In this document: piece by piece, positions 1 to 7,668 of the stretch
Layout of the letters: every line of letters starts with the position of its first letter
How positions within the stretch are numbered: the stretch's first letter is position 1
From: Acidimicrobiaceae bacterium
GTDB taxonomy: Bacteria > Actinomycetota > Acidimicrobiia > Acidimicrobiales > RAAP-2
DNA: 7,668 nt
NCBI GenBank assembly: GCA_003133005.1
Contig: PKZI01000052.1
Coordinates: 1-7,668, forward strand
Reading direction: 5' to 3'
Position numbers and translations under genes: made by a program
Notes under the pieces: generated by a model
The model's database searches: none
What the model saw: only the letters and a program-made list of their open reading frames with translations
Told to the model about the DNA's origin: nothing

Positions 1-777
1 TTCAAGCGACCCGCCATGACCGGCGCGTCGTTGGCCGCGTTCGCCATCTCGGCGTCGATCTTCGCGATGTTCCTCTACTTCACCCTCTACATCCAAGACG
101 ACCTCGGCTACGGTGCCTTGGCTTCGGGCGTGCGCTTTCTTCCCCTCACGGCGCTCGCGTTCGTCGTCGCGCCAATCGCGGGCCGACTGACCGTAAAGGT
201 CCACGCGCGCTACATGCTCGGGGCGGGACTCCTGCTGATCGCCGCCGGTCTCTTCGTCACGGGCTTCACCCACGCGGATTCAACATGGACCGTGCTGTTG
301 CCCGGCTTCGTTCTCGCAGGCATCGGTATCGGCGTCGTGAACCCCGTGCTCGCCTCCTCGGCGATCTCAGTCGTACCGCCCGAGCGAAGCGGCATGGCGT
401 CAGGAGCGAACAGCACCTTTCGCCAAGTCGGCATCGCGACGGGCATCGCCGGTTTAGGCTCCGTCTTTCAGTCACAGGTGCAGAAGAAAACAGTGGACGC
501 GTTACACGCCACGCACATGGGAACCGCCATCGCCCTACGAGGCGGCTCACACCTGCGCGAAGCCATCCTCGGCGGCGACGTTCGCCAGGTCGCCGCGAAA
601 TTGCCAACGTCGGCCCGTACCGTGCTGTTGGACGCGTATCGCAGCGGCTTCTCCTCGACGCTCAACACCATTGTGTTGATCGCCGCGATCATCGCGCTGG
701 TCGGGTCGATTGGCTCGTTCGCGCTCGTTCGTCAGCGTGACTTCGTCCCCAGCGTCGGAGCGCCACCCTCGCACTAG
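1..777 (+). CDS. MFS drug exporter, DHA2 (14-TMS EmrB/QacA-like) family, C-terminal part (5' end outside window)
   Basis: This is the C-terminal 258 codons of a major facilitator superfamily permease that probably exports drugs or other small molecules by proton antiport across the inner membrane. The reading frame is open from base 1 (FKRPAMTG...), so the Met codon at 16 is internal and the true start lies upstream. Hydrophobic helices alternate with short loops throughout. The segment around 298-460 carries a glycine-rich helix (GFVLAGIGIGVVNP) followed by VPPERSGMASGANSTFRQVG, which is typical of the second half of DHA2 transporters. A longer polar loop (about 470-640) precedes a last helix (LNTIVLIAAIIALVGSIGSF) and a short cytoplasmic tail. 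The gene ends with tandem stops, TAG TGA. It points toward furA but is probably separate, because furA has its own promoter. The family is clear; the substrate cannot be told from sequence. Confidence 0.9.
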   Translation, partial: FKRPAMTGASLAAFAISASIFAMFLYFTLYIQDDLGYGALASGVRFLPLTALAFVVAPIAGRLTVKVHARYMLGAGLLLIAAGLFVTGFTHADSTWTVLLPGFVLAGIGIGVVNPVLASSAISVVPPERSGMASGANSTFRQVGIATGIAGLGSVFQSQVQKKTVDALHATHMGTAIALRGGSHLREAILGGDVRQVAAKLPTSARTVLLDAYRSGFSSTLNTIVLIAAIIALVGSIGSFALVRQRDFVPSVGAPPSH

Positions 778-822
778 TGACAGCGCTCACTCGAGAACCC
801 GAAACGTCGTCGCGTCGCGTCG

Positions 823-843
823 AATCTTGACTGAGTCAAGATT
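823..843. promoter_or_regulatory. Probable FurA operator: perfect 10+1+10 palindrome
   Basis: AATCTTGACT, one central G, then AGTCAAGATT form a perfect inverted repeat. It lies 19 nt before the furA start codon and covers the -35 element TTGACT at 827-832. In mycobacteria, FurA represses its own operon by binding an AT-rich site that overlaps the furA -35 region, and the TCTTGACT half resembles what I recall of that site. Reading it as the autoregulatory operator of furA-katG is inference from position, symmetry and this resemblance. A bound dimer would block RNA polymerase. Confidence 0.75.
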
Positions 844-853
844 TTGATATAGT
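827..853 (+). promoter_or_regulatory. furA promoter, probably giving a leaderless mRNA
   Basis: A -35 element TTGACT (827-832) and a -10 element TATAGT (848-853) are separated by 15 nt. The -10 ends 8 nt before the furA GTG (862), so transcription should begin at or within a base or two of the start codon. No Shine-Dalgarno sequence precedes that GTG. Mycobacterial furA transcripts are known to be leaderless with GTG starts, so the arrangement fits. The spacer is slightly short of the usual 17 nt, which may suit a regulated promoter. Confidence 0.65.
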
Positions 854-861
854 CCAGTTCA

Positions 862-3619
<2,758 letters not shown>

Positions 3620-3651
3620 GTACAGCTTCGTAACTACGACAATCTGGTTGG

Positions 3652-4239
3652 TTAACCGACGCCACCGACGACGGACTCGCGTGGCGACGCAGTCCGTCGC
3701 GCGACGCGAACAAATAACCACGTCAACAGGAGAAAAACGAGCGACAAGAACGACTCGATTACGAAGGTACCCGAGGACGTCGACGACGACGATACCGCCG
3801 TGGCCAGCACCACCGCATCATGTCGCGACGGGTCGACGACACCGCGCACAATGGTGCCGGGTCGAGAGAACGACGTCATCGATCCAATGAGTTCCTCGTA
3901 GCGAACACCGGCCACTCGATAACTACCGTGACAGGTGTAGTCCGCGGCGTTACTCCCGCTGCCTCCGAGGTTCCCGAAACATTCAGTCACGCTGACCGCG
4001 ACGGGAATCCCATGGAGTTTCAGTCGACTGATACGCGCATTGTCGTTCGCAGTCGAGACGAAGCTCACCACCAGCACCACTGCGAAGATCACCAGACCGA
4101 GCGCGCTTACGACGAGCCAGAACTGTCGGCCGACGCCCGCAACTGCAGGACCTCGCAACGAGGAGGTCGCGGCGGCGCTAACGCGGGGTTGAACCTCCGG
4201 ATTCTGGGGAAGGGCGTCGTCGCGCTCCACGTCGTTCAC
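3652..4239 (-). CDS. Two-helix membrane protein with GGSGSN/two-cysteine extracytoplasmic loop, function unknown
   Basis: From GTG at 4239 this gives 195 residues: a polar N-terminus, a first membrane helix (about 40-63, WLVVSALGLVIFAVVLVVSF), a soluble loop, a second helix (about 160-180, SFLSLVFLLLTWLFV) and a basic tail. The loop has Cys87 and Cys103 flanking GGSGSN (92-97), then YTCHGSY and PGTIVRGVVDP. Similar patterns occur in uncharacterised actinobacterial membrane proteins that resemble DUF3592; that placement is from memory and tentative. The two cysteines could form a disulphide outside the membrane. GAGG lies 4 nt before this GTG. A longer form from TTG at 4392 (246 residues, GGAGG 10 nt upstream) would add a further hydrophobic segment, but those 51 codons include TTA, ATA and AGA and look less coding. 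It is convergent with katG, 32 nt away, so it is not part of that operon. Confidence 0.72.
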   Translation of the reverse strand: MNDVERDDALPQNPEVQPRVSAAATSSLRGPAVAGVGRQFWLVVSALGLVIFAVVLVVSFVSTANDNARISRLKLHGIPVAVSVTECFGNLGGSGSNAADYTCHGSYRVAGVRYEELIGSMTSFSRPGTIVRGVVDPSRHDAVVLATAVSSSSTSSGTFVIESFLSLVFLLLTWLFVRVARRTASPRESVVGGVG

Positions 4240-4533
4240 TGAACCTCGTCGTCTCTGTATCGCACTTTTTAAGGCCGACTCCCACTGACGTCGCGCAAGC
4301 TTCGTCGCAACTTTCTTGCCAACACTACCGAGCGCGAGAACATCGGAGAAACAGACAACGACGCCAGCGAACAAGCACCCGACGCCACTCAATGTCGCCG
4401 CGCCTCCGCAGTGTTGAGCGCGAACTCCTTAACTAATTCACCCCTAGGTCTTAGCCAGTTCCTTCTTCGCTCTTAGGTGGGCACGGCAGTATGTACCCGT
4501 CACCAAATAACCCGACCACAATCCCCCTAGAAA

Positions 4534-4547
4534 GGAACAGGTGTTCC
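4534..4547. promoter_or_regulatory. Palindrome matching the Gram-positive LexA (SOS) box core
   Basis: GGAACA and TGTTCC flank a central GG. The core reads GAAC-AGGT-GTTC, the GAAC-N4-GTTC pattern of LexA boxes in Bacillus and actinobacteria; against the Bacillus consensus only the first base (G for C) differs. It lies 24 nt before the ATG of the mini membrane protein and next to AAAGGA (4531-4535). Binding by LexA is inference. A short palindrome like this can occur by chance, and no promoter was placed to show it would act as an operator. Confidence 0.35.
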
Positions 4548-4561
4548 AGTCAAACGACTGG
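4546..4561 (+). promoter_or_regulatory. Small stem-loop just upstream of the mini membrane protein
   Basis: CCAGTC, loop AAAC, GACTGG is a perfect 6-bp stem with a 4-nt loop that ends 10 nt before the ATG at 4572. It shares bases with the right arm of the adjacent palindrome, so in RNA the two could form alternative hairpins. A role in translation control is inference; the ATG has no clear Shine-Dalgarno of its own. Confidence 0.35.
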
Positions 4562-4571
4562 TTCAAGACAA

Positions 4572-4730
4572 ATGATTATTTTCTACCTCACCATCCCATT
4601 CATGATCCTGGCTCTCGGTGTCGCCGTGCTGCCACTTACCTGGGCACTAAAGCACCACGAGAATTGGGACAAATCCCTCGTCACGGTTTCGGACTTCGAA
4701 GAAAAAGAACTCGAACTGGTCGCCGCCTGA
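4572..4730 (+). CDS. Mini membrane protein, single N-terminal helix, function unknown
   Basis: This 52-residue protein starts MIIFYLTIPFMILALGVAVL, giving one membrane helix at residues 2-26. A positively charged turn (KHHENWDK) and an acidic tail (DFEEKELELVAA) follow. The layout suggests a bitopic membrane protein with its tail in the cytoplasm. I do not recognise a named family. The ATG at 4572 was chosen because the hydrophobic segment begins there and the preceding in-frame codons look non-coding, but no Shine-Dalgarno precedes it. A longer form from ATG at 4491, with AGGTGGG nine bases upstream, would add 27 polar residues (79 total). GTG at 4541 follows AAAGGA well but is in another frame whose product is arginine-rich and looks spurious. 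A strong hairpin terminates the gene. The LexA-like palindrome upstream raises the possibility of an SOS-induced small membrane protein, which is speculative. Confidence 0.6.
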   Translation: MIIFYLTIPFMILALGVAVLPLTWALKHHENWDKSLVTVSDFEEKELELVAA

Positions 4731-4753
4731 TACATCGACATCCTGTCGTTCCT

Positions 4754-4792
4754 CGACGCGGGCGAAGTCTCCACGGAGATTCGCCCGCGTCG
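4754..4792 (+). terminator. Long stem-loop terminator after the mini membrane gene
   Basis: A perfect 13-bp stem (CGACGCGGGCGAA with TTCGCCCGCGTCG) continues, past one bulged G, into an inner 5-bp stem (TCTCC with GGAGA), so about 18 base pairs close on a tiny loop. It begins 24 nt after the stop codon. Only CCCTTT follows, so this is a GC-rich hairpin with a poor T-tract, as is common for actinobacterial terminators. It should insulate the downstream AIM24 gene. Confidence 0.75.
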
Positions 4793-4882
4793 CCCTTTAC
4801 TGTGGGGACGATTGACCCGGCAGTAACGTCGACCGTTGGCGGTCGGCGCCACAAGGACTAGTCTTCGAATCCGAGGAGGACT

Positions 4883-5686
4883 ATGACAATTGCGACCAAA
4901 GTCACGGGTGAGTTCGCTCAACACGTAACGATGCAACTCGACGACGGCCAATCCGTATTTTCTGATGCCAAGAAGTTCCGCTGGAAGACGACCAACGTGA
5001 AAATGGAAACCCGCCTTACCACGCCCGGCGGGGCGGCCGACGACGCCAACCAGCAAAGCAAAAAGGGAGGCGGTCTCCTAAAGGCCGCGCTATCTACCGC
5101 GACCGAGGTTGCCAAACGGGCTCTCGCGGGACAAAGTCTGGCGTTCCAGTGGTTTAGTCCAACGGGTGGATCGGGACTCGTCACGATGGCGGGAGAGGTC
5201 CCGGGACAGATAAAGATCGTCGAACTAGACGGCAAGACGGGATGGTTCACCGAAAGTCGAGCGTTCGTCTGTGGCGAATCGAGTCTCAAGTACGACATCT
5301 CCTTTAACGGGTTCAACCAAGGTCGCCGATCGCGCAACGGATTTATTCTCGAACACTTCACCGGCAAAGGCACGCTCGTCATTGGTGGTGGAGGAACGCT
5401 CTTGGAATTGAACCCCGCTGACTACGGCGGAAAGATTCAAGTCCACGGTGGGGCGGTGGTGGCGTTCGCCGACTCGGTCACCTTCGGCGTCGAGATGGTG
5501 GGCGGATTTAATGCGGCGACGATGATGACCGCAGTGTTCGGAGGCAGCGGTCTTAATCTCGTCACACTTACTGGCGACGGACCCGTGTTTCTCCAAGCAA
5601 CCTTGCACCAAGAGTTCGAAGACGACGAGAGGGACAACGAACAAACACGAAGTTCTGGTCGCGAAGGATTACTCAGCAATCTTTAA
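4883..5686 (+). CDS. AIM24-family protein
   Basis: This 267-residue soluble protein belongs to the AIM24 family (TIGR00266-like), found from bacteria to mitochondria, whose biochemical function is not established. The family fold is beta-rich. It shows in the glycine-rich strands GEVPGQIKIVELDG (104-117), WFTESRAFVCG (121-131), LEHFTGKGTLVIGGGGTLLELN (156-177, the GxGxLxIxGxG stretch), VHGGAVVAFADSVTFGVEMVGG (187-208) and GDGPVFLQ (231-238). Residues 48-82 contain an inserted polar/glycine segment and a possible amphipathic helix (LLKAALSTATEVAKRALAG). The C-terminal 25 residues are highly charged and probably disordered. No signal peptide is visible. AGGAGG lies 3 nt before the ATG, a short spacing. 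The gene is followed after 35 nt by a same-strand small helical protein and probably forms an operon with it. Family assignment is fairly firm; function is unknown. Confidence 0.85.
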   Translation: MTIATKVTGEFAQHVTMQLDDGQSVFSDAKKFRWKTTNVKMETRLTTPGGAADDANQQSKKGGGLLKAALSTATEVAKRALAGQSLAFQWFSPTGGSGLVTMAGEVPGQIKIVELDGKTGWFTESRAFVCGESSLKYDISFNGFNQGRRSRNGFILEHFTGKGTLVIGGGGTLLELNPADYGGKIQVHGGAVVAFADSVTFGVEMVGGFNAATMMTAVFGGSGLNLVTLTGDGPVFLQATLHQEFEDDERDNEQTRSSGREGLLSNL

Positions 5687-5721
5687 TAGAAGACTTCCAA
5701 TGAAAAACAAGGAGAAGAAGA

Positions 5722-6036
5722 ATGGCACTCGTTGACAAGATGAAGGCGCAAGCCGCACAACTTGCTCAAAAGGCACAAGAGGCGGGAAAAGCGGGTCAGG
5801 CAAAGCTTGAAGATGTCCAAGCGAAGCGGCGCGCGGACGGACTCCTACGCGATCTTGGTGCCGCCGTGTATGCGCAGAAGAACGGCACCGCCACTGACGC
5901 AACGGCTGGCGAAATTGATCGACTCGTTGGTGAGCTTCAGGCGTACGAGGCCGCGAACGGGAAAGTCGACGATGGCGCGACGCCGACCGACGAAACCCCA
6001 AGCGACGAGACACCCGAAGGTGGTTTCAAACTCTAG
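5722..6036 (+). CDS. Ala/Lys/Gln-rich helical protein, conserved-looking actinobacterial hypothetical
   Basis: This 104-residue protein begins MALVDKMKAQAAQLAQKAQEAG and is strongly helical and coiled-coil-like for residues 1-40, with regular Ala, Gln and Lys spacing. A second helical part (LLRDLGAAVYAQKNG, about 41-55, then EIDRLVGELQAYEAANG, 64-80) follows. The last 24 residues are an acidic Thr/Pro/Asp tail with a repeated PTDETPSDETPEGG pattern, probably disordered. I recognise the general type as a small hypothetical protein seen in actinobacteria, but not a named family. AAGGAG lies 7 nt before the ATG, which fixes the start. The gene sits 35 nt after the AIM24-family gene on the same strand with no terminator between them, so co-transcription and a shared role are likely. 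What that role is cannot be told. Confidence 0.82.
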   Translation: MALVDKMKAQAAQLAQKAQEAGKAGQAKLEDVQAKRRADGLLRDLGAAVYAQKNGTATDATAGEIDRLVGELQAYEAANGKVDDGATPTDETPSDETPEGGFKL

Positions 6037-6098
6037 ATCGCCGGCGGCGGTGTAGGAGTGCGAAACGAAGCGACGTACACCCGCACGGTCAAAGACCG

Positions 6099-6437
6099 CT
6101 ACGTATGACGTTTCTTGGAATCAGTTGCACGATCATGAGCGTGCGCTTGCTCTAAGTACTCGTTCCAAGCGAGGAGTTGGAGGTCCTGCGCTTCGTCGGG
6201 TTCGGTGACGACCGCTTCGTTTTGAAGGGCTGGCTGCTCGTTGAGCAGTTTTCGCCACATATAAATGGCGTAGCCACCAAATATTGGCCACTCAAAAACG
6301 TACGCCCATGAAAGTTCGTTCCCGCTCAGGGCCCGCTCAAGTTCGAAGACGAACGCGGAAACACAGATCAGTTCGGCTAGCGCGAGACCCAAGTGGACTC
6401 TCCTTCGCTCCTGTCGTTCAGTAGCCATACCCAGCAC
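6099..6437 (-). CDS. Two-helix membrane protein, conserved-looking actinobacterial hypothetical
   Basis: This 112-residue protein has a short basic N-terminus (ERQERRR) and two membrane helices, about 14-34 (VHLGLALAELICVSAFVFEL) and 44-64 (SWAYVFEWPIFGGYAIYMW). An acidic to polar cytoplasmic tail contains AWNEYLEQ. The two-arginine start and the tail suggest both ends lie in the cytoplasm. The SWAYVFEWP segment with two aromatic clusters is distinctive and recalls small uncharacterised actinobacterial membrane proteins; I do not know a function. The GTG at 6437 has AGGA 5 nt upstream and is preferred. ATG three codons later (6428) lacks a good ribosome site. It lies 86 nt downstream of the PsiE-like gene on the same strand and could share its transcript. 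It ends convergent with the helical-protein gene, 62 nt away. Confidence 0.75.
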   Translation of the reverse strand: MLGMATERQERRRVHLGLALAELICVSAFVFELERALSGNELSWAYVFEWPIFGGYAIYMWRKLLNEQPALQNEAVVTEPDEAQDLQLLAWNEYLEQAHAHDRATDSKKRHT

Positions 6438-6523
6438 GCTAATCCTGTCGTGTTTATTTGAAAAAATCGTGACGAATCATGCTGCGTGCAACGACAATCG
6501 CCGTCCACCTAGGAACCAAGGAG

Positions 6524-7012
6524 TTAGGACGTGGAGATGTCGCCGCCTCGCTCACTGTGCTGAAGGAACAGTAGACCGACGAGGAGAAATACGACGACGC
6601 CTACGCCTACGCCAAGTGAAATCAACGTGTCGTTGAAGTTCGTTTGTTTGAGTGCCGTGCTCAAAGTTAAGTGCGCAGACGAACTCAAAATATCCCTGAC
6701 GCCCGCGAGAATGCCAATAATGAGAAACGGTTTCACGGGGAAGATTGCCGTTCGCACGTGTCCGTACACGGTGTGCGCAATGTCCAAGAGAATAATGACC
6801 ACCAGAATTCCGTCGATGGCCGCGACAACGGACTGGGGAAACGCGTTCCATTGATTGAAGAAGTTGACGACCGTCCGCACAAGTACAACGCCGGCGACCA
6901 ACAAAAGGCTGACAGTAATCAGATATTCAATCGCCGCAATCAGCCAATAGAAGACGCCGTCAGTCGAGACGCTCTTTGCCTCGGGTTCAACCTTCTTCGC
7001 GACCACGTGCAA
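6524..7012 (-). CDS. PsiE-like four-helix membrane protein
   Basis: This 162-residue integral membrane protein has four predicted helices at about 21-48, 62-82, 94-112 and 128-151. The central region AAIDGILVVIILLDIAHTVYGHV, followed by VKPFLIIGILAGVRDILSSSAHL, matches the layout of PsiE-family proteins (phosphate-starvation-inducible protein E), in which the second helix ends in a conserved acidic/His segment and PFL(I/V)xG(I/L)xAxxRxIL follows. The biochemical role of PsiE is not known, and phosphate regulation here is only implied by the family name. The start is uncertain. TTG at 7012 and GTG at 7006 are the first usable codons, neither with a Shine-Dalgarno; TAAGGA at the upstream stop codon is too far away. 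The frame is open back to that TAA at 7052-7054, which also ends the preceding ORF, so the two ORFs are contiguous in one frame. Confidence 0.78.
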   Translation of the reverse strand: MHVVAKKVEPEAKSVSTDGVFYWLIAAIEYLITVSLLLVAGVVLVRTVVNFFNQWNAFPQSVVAAIDGILVVIILLDIAHTVYGHVRTAIFPVKPFLIIGILAGVRDILSSSAHLTLSTALKQTNFNDTLISLGVGVGVVVFLLVGLLFLQHSERGGDISTS

Positions 7013-7051
7013 AACGTTAGTCGGGTGACGCGACGAATCAGCGTTTGTTCC

Positions 7052-7300
7052 TTAGGGGGTTCGTTCTTCGTCCGGCGTCTTGTCACTGGGACGACGCCCC
7101 AAGATTCGCAATATAAACGTTCCAAATTTCCCGAGATTCTCACTTCTAGAACCCGAAGCCTCGTGATCCACTCGTGAACCATACGTGCCCCCGCTGCTAT
7201 TCGTCAGACCCGCCAAATGGATATCGTTCGGCTCAGCGCCCTTTGGAACTTTCGCCAAACGATGACGTACTTTCCTTGGTTTATCGCCGGCTGAACCCAT
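7052..7300 (-). CDS. Small hydrophilic hypothetical protein
   Basis: This 82-residue ORF has ATG at 7300 preceded by GGGAGG with 8-nt spacing (7309-7314), which is the main evidence that it is translated. The product is polar: a basic N-terminus (KPRKVRHRLAKVPKG), a central Gly/Ser/Asn stretch (LAGLTNSSGGTYGS), a short hydrophobic patch (GKFGTFILRILGRR, about 57-70) and a charged tail. No family is recognised. It lies directly upstream of the PsiE-like gene, in the same frame, separated only by its TAA, and is probably co-transcribed with it. It could be a small partner protein, a leader ORF that couples translation, or the N-terminal part of a gene split by a nonsense codon. Composition does not rule out a spurious ORF. 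Confidence 0.5.
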   Translation of the reverse strand: MGSAGDKPRKVRHRLAKVPKGAEPNDIHLAGLTNSSGGTYGSRVDHEASGSRSENLGKFGTFILRILGRRPSDKTPDEERTP

Positions 7301-7392
7301 TATCCAAGCCTCCCACAGTCCCGATGAAATAGCGATTCGGCGTCCAAATACGCCACGCTGCGGGAAACGAAGTCAACCTCAATTACCTCCGG

Positions 7393-7408
7393 GGTCATTA
7401 GGGTGACC
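7393..7408. promoter_or_regulatory. Short dyad in the divergent intergenic region
   Basis: GGTCA and TGACC are separated by 6 nt (GGTCA-N6-TGACC). The dyad ends 16 nt before the ATG at 7425, within the 124-nt region that serves two divergent genes, so a dimeric regulator could bind there. Only position and symmetry support this; I could not place promoter elements in this region. Confidence 0.25.
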
Positions 7409-7424
7409 AAAAGAAAGGTTCACA

Positions 7425-7668
7425 ATGAGCGAAGCTTCTGGTGCCGTGCACCTTAACAATCACCACCGCGACACGTTGATGTCGATTTTTCAACATCCAG
7501 CGAGTCACAACATTGACTGGAAGGCCGTGTTGTCCCTGCTCAACGCAGTGGGAACCGTCGACGAAAGCTCTGACGGTAAGTACCACGTCGTACTCGGGGG
7601 CGAGCAACAAACCTTTACCCGGCCCCGGGGCAAAGACATCGACACTCAAACCGTCGTCGATCTTCGCC
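7425..7668 (+). CDS. Small HicA-like-fold hypothetical protein, 5' part (3' end outside window)
   Basis: The ATG at 7425 has AAAGG 6 nt upstream, and the frame stays open for 81 codons to the window edge. The product begins MSEASGAVHLNNHHRDTLMS. Recognisable stretches are HHRDTLMSIFQHPASHNIDW (13-32), VLSLLNAVGTVDE (35-47) and FTRPRGKDIDTQTVVDLR (64-81). This resembles a group of about 100-130-residue actinobacterial hypotheticals with HHRxTLxxIFxHPxSHNIxW and RPxxKDID motifs, whose pattern (helix, strands, then RPxxKxI) recalls the HicA/dsRBD-like RNA-binding fold. No antitoxin partner is visible, so calling it a toxin would be unjustified. The rest of the gene and what follows lie outside the window. 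Confidence 0.8.
   Translation, partial: MSEASGAVHLNNHHRDTLMSIFQHPASHNIDWKAVLSLLNAVGTVDESSDGKYHVVLGGEQQTFTRPRGKDIDTQTVVDLR

Larger units (their letters stand above)
4240..4571. other. Mostly non-coding stretch between divergent genes
   Basis: About 330 nt lie between the preferred GTG of the minus-strand membrane protein and the ATG of the mini membrane protein. I see no convincing gene here. Bases 4240-4392 could be the 5' extension of the minus-strand gene if its TTG start is used. ATG at 4491, with AGGTGGG nine bases upstream, could extend the mini protein. The region has lower GC than its surroundings (4424-4470 and 4500-4540). It must hold promoters for both genes, but I could not place a confident -35/-10 pair. 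The two symmetric elements at its right end are listed separately. Confidence 0.5.

Noticed and set aside
776..791. AGTGA-N6-TCACT inverted repeat after the MFS gene as a terminator
   Set aside because: The stem is only 5 bp and has no T-tract. It may be chance symmetry around the tandem stop codons.
3646..3659. Near-palindrome around GGTTAACC between katG and the convergent gene as a bidirectional terminator
   Set aside because: It would leave no hairpin loop, lies over the stop codon of the minus-strand gene, and has no T-tract on either strand.
3820..4242. A 140-codon plus-strand ORF opposite the two-helix membrane protein
   Set aside because: It is antisense to a frame with two convincing membrane helices and has the low-complexity, His/Arg-rich composition of a shadow.
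4812..4817. TTGACC as a -35 element for the AIM24 gene
   Set aside because: No acceptable -10 hexamer lies 16-18 nt downstream.
4541..4861. A 106-codon plus-strand ORF from GTG 4541 with a good Shine-Dalgarno
   Set aside because: After about 12 residues its product is arginine- and proline-rich with no domain, overlaps the membrane-protein frame, and runs through the terminator hairpin. It is most likely a shadow frame.
6049..6098. Hairpins (GGTGTA/TACACC and CGGTC-AAA-GACCG) between the convergent genes
   Set aside because: The stems are 5-6 bp with no T-tract. They may help termination but are too weak to call.
6502..6531. CGTCC/GGACG stem downstream of the PsiE-like gene
   Set aside because: It is a 5-bp stem with a loop of about 20 nt that includes the stop codon. 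It does not support a terminator.

Overview
The window looks like chromosomal DNA from an actinobacterium. The strongest evidence is a furA-katG pair whose two proteins track the mycobacterial ones closely, including the leaderless-type furA promoter. Several small uncharacterised proteins also have the look of actinobacterial families. GC content is moderate to high, with many C/G third positions but also A/T ones, so a high-GC Streptomyces or Mycobacterium is less likely. A lineage such as Acidimicrobiia is a guess. I see no rRNA, tRNA, CRISPR, IS element or phage gene.

Layout. (1) 1-777 is the 3' part of a DHA2-type MFS drug exporter. (2) 823-3619 is an oxidative-stress unit. A perfect 10+1+10 palindrome overlaps the -35 of a leaderless furA, and furA overlaps a complete katG by 11 nt with the katG Shine-Dalgarno inside furA. 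FurA is expected to repress both genes; KatG destroys peroxide. (3) Convergent to katG is a minus-strand protein with two membrane segments and a GGSGSN/two-cysteine extracytoplasmic loop. (4) A mostly non-coding stretch of about 330 nt leads into a tiny one-helix membrane protein (4572-4730), preceded by a GAAC-N4-GTTC palindrome and a stem-loop, and followed by a long terminator-like hairpin. (5) 4883-6036 holds a probable two-gene operon: an AIM24-family protein and an Ala/Lys/Gln-rich helical protein. (6) 6099-7300 on the minus strand holds three genes, in transcription order: a small hydrophilic ORF, a PsiE-like four-helix membrane protein in the same frame after a single stop codon, and a two-helix membrane protein. 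(7) A 124-nt divergent region separates these from a plus-strand gene that runs off the right edge and resembles a small HicA-like-fold actinobacterial protein.

The best understood part is the furA-katG operon. The rest is a run of small, mostly membrane-associated genes of unknown function. I found no clearly new multi-gene system. The most testable novelties are the possible SOS-type operator before the mini membrane protein, the extended FurA tail that reads into katG, the AIM24/helical-protein pair, and the odd start of the PsiE-like gene.
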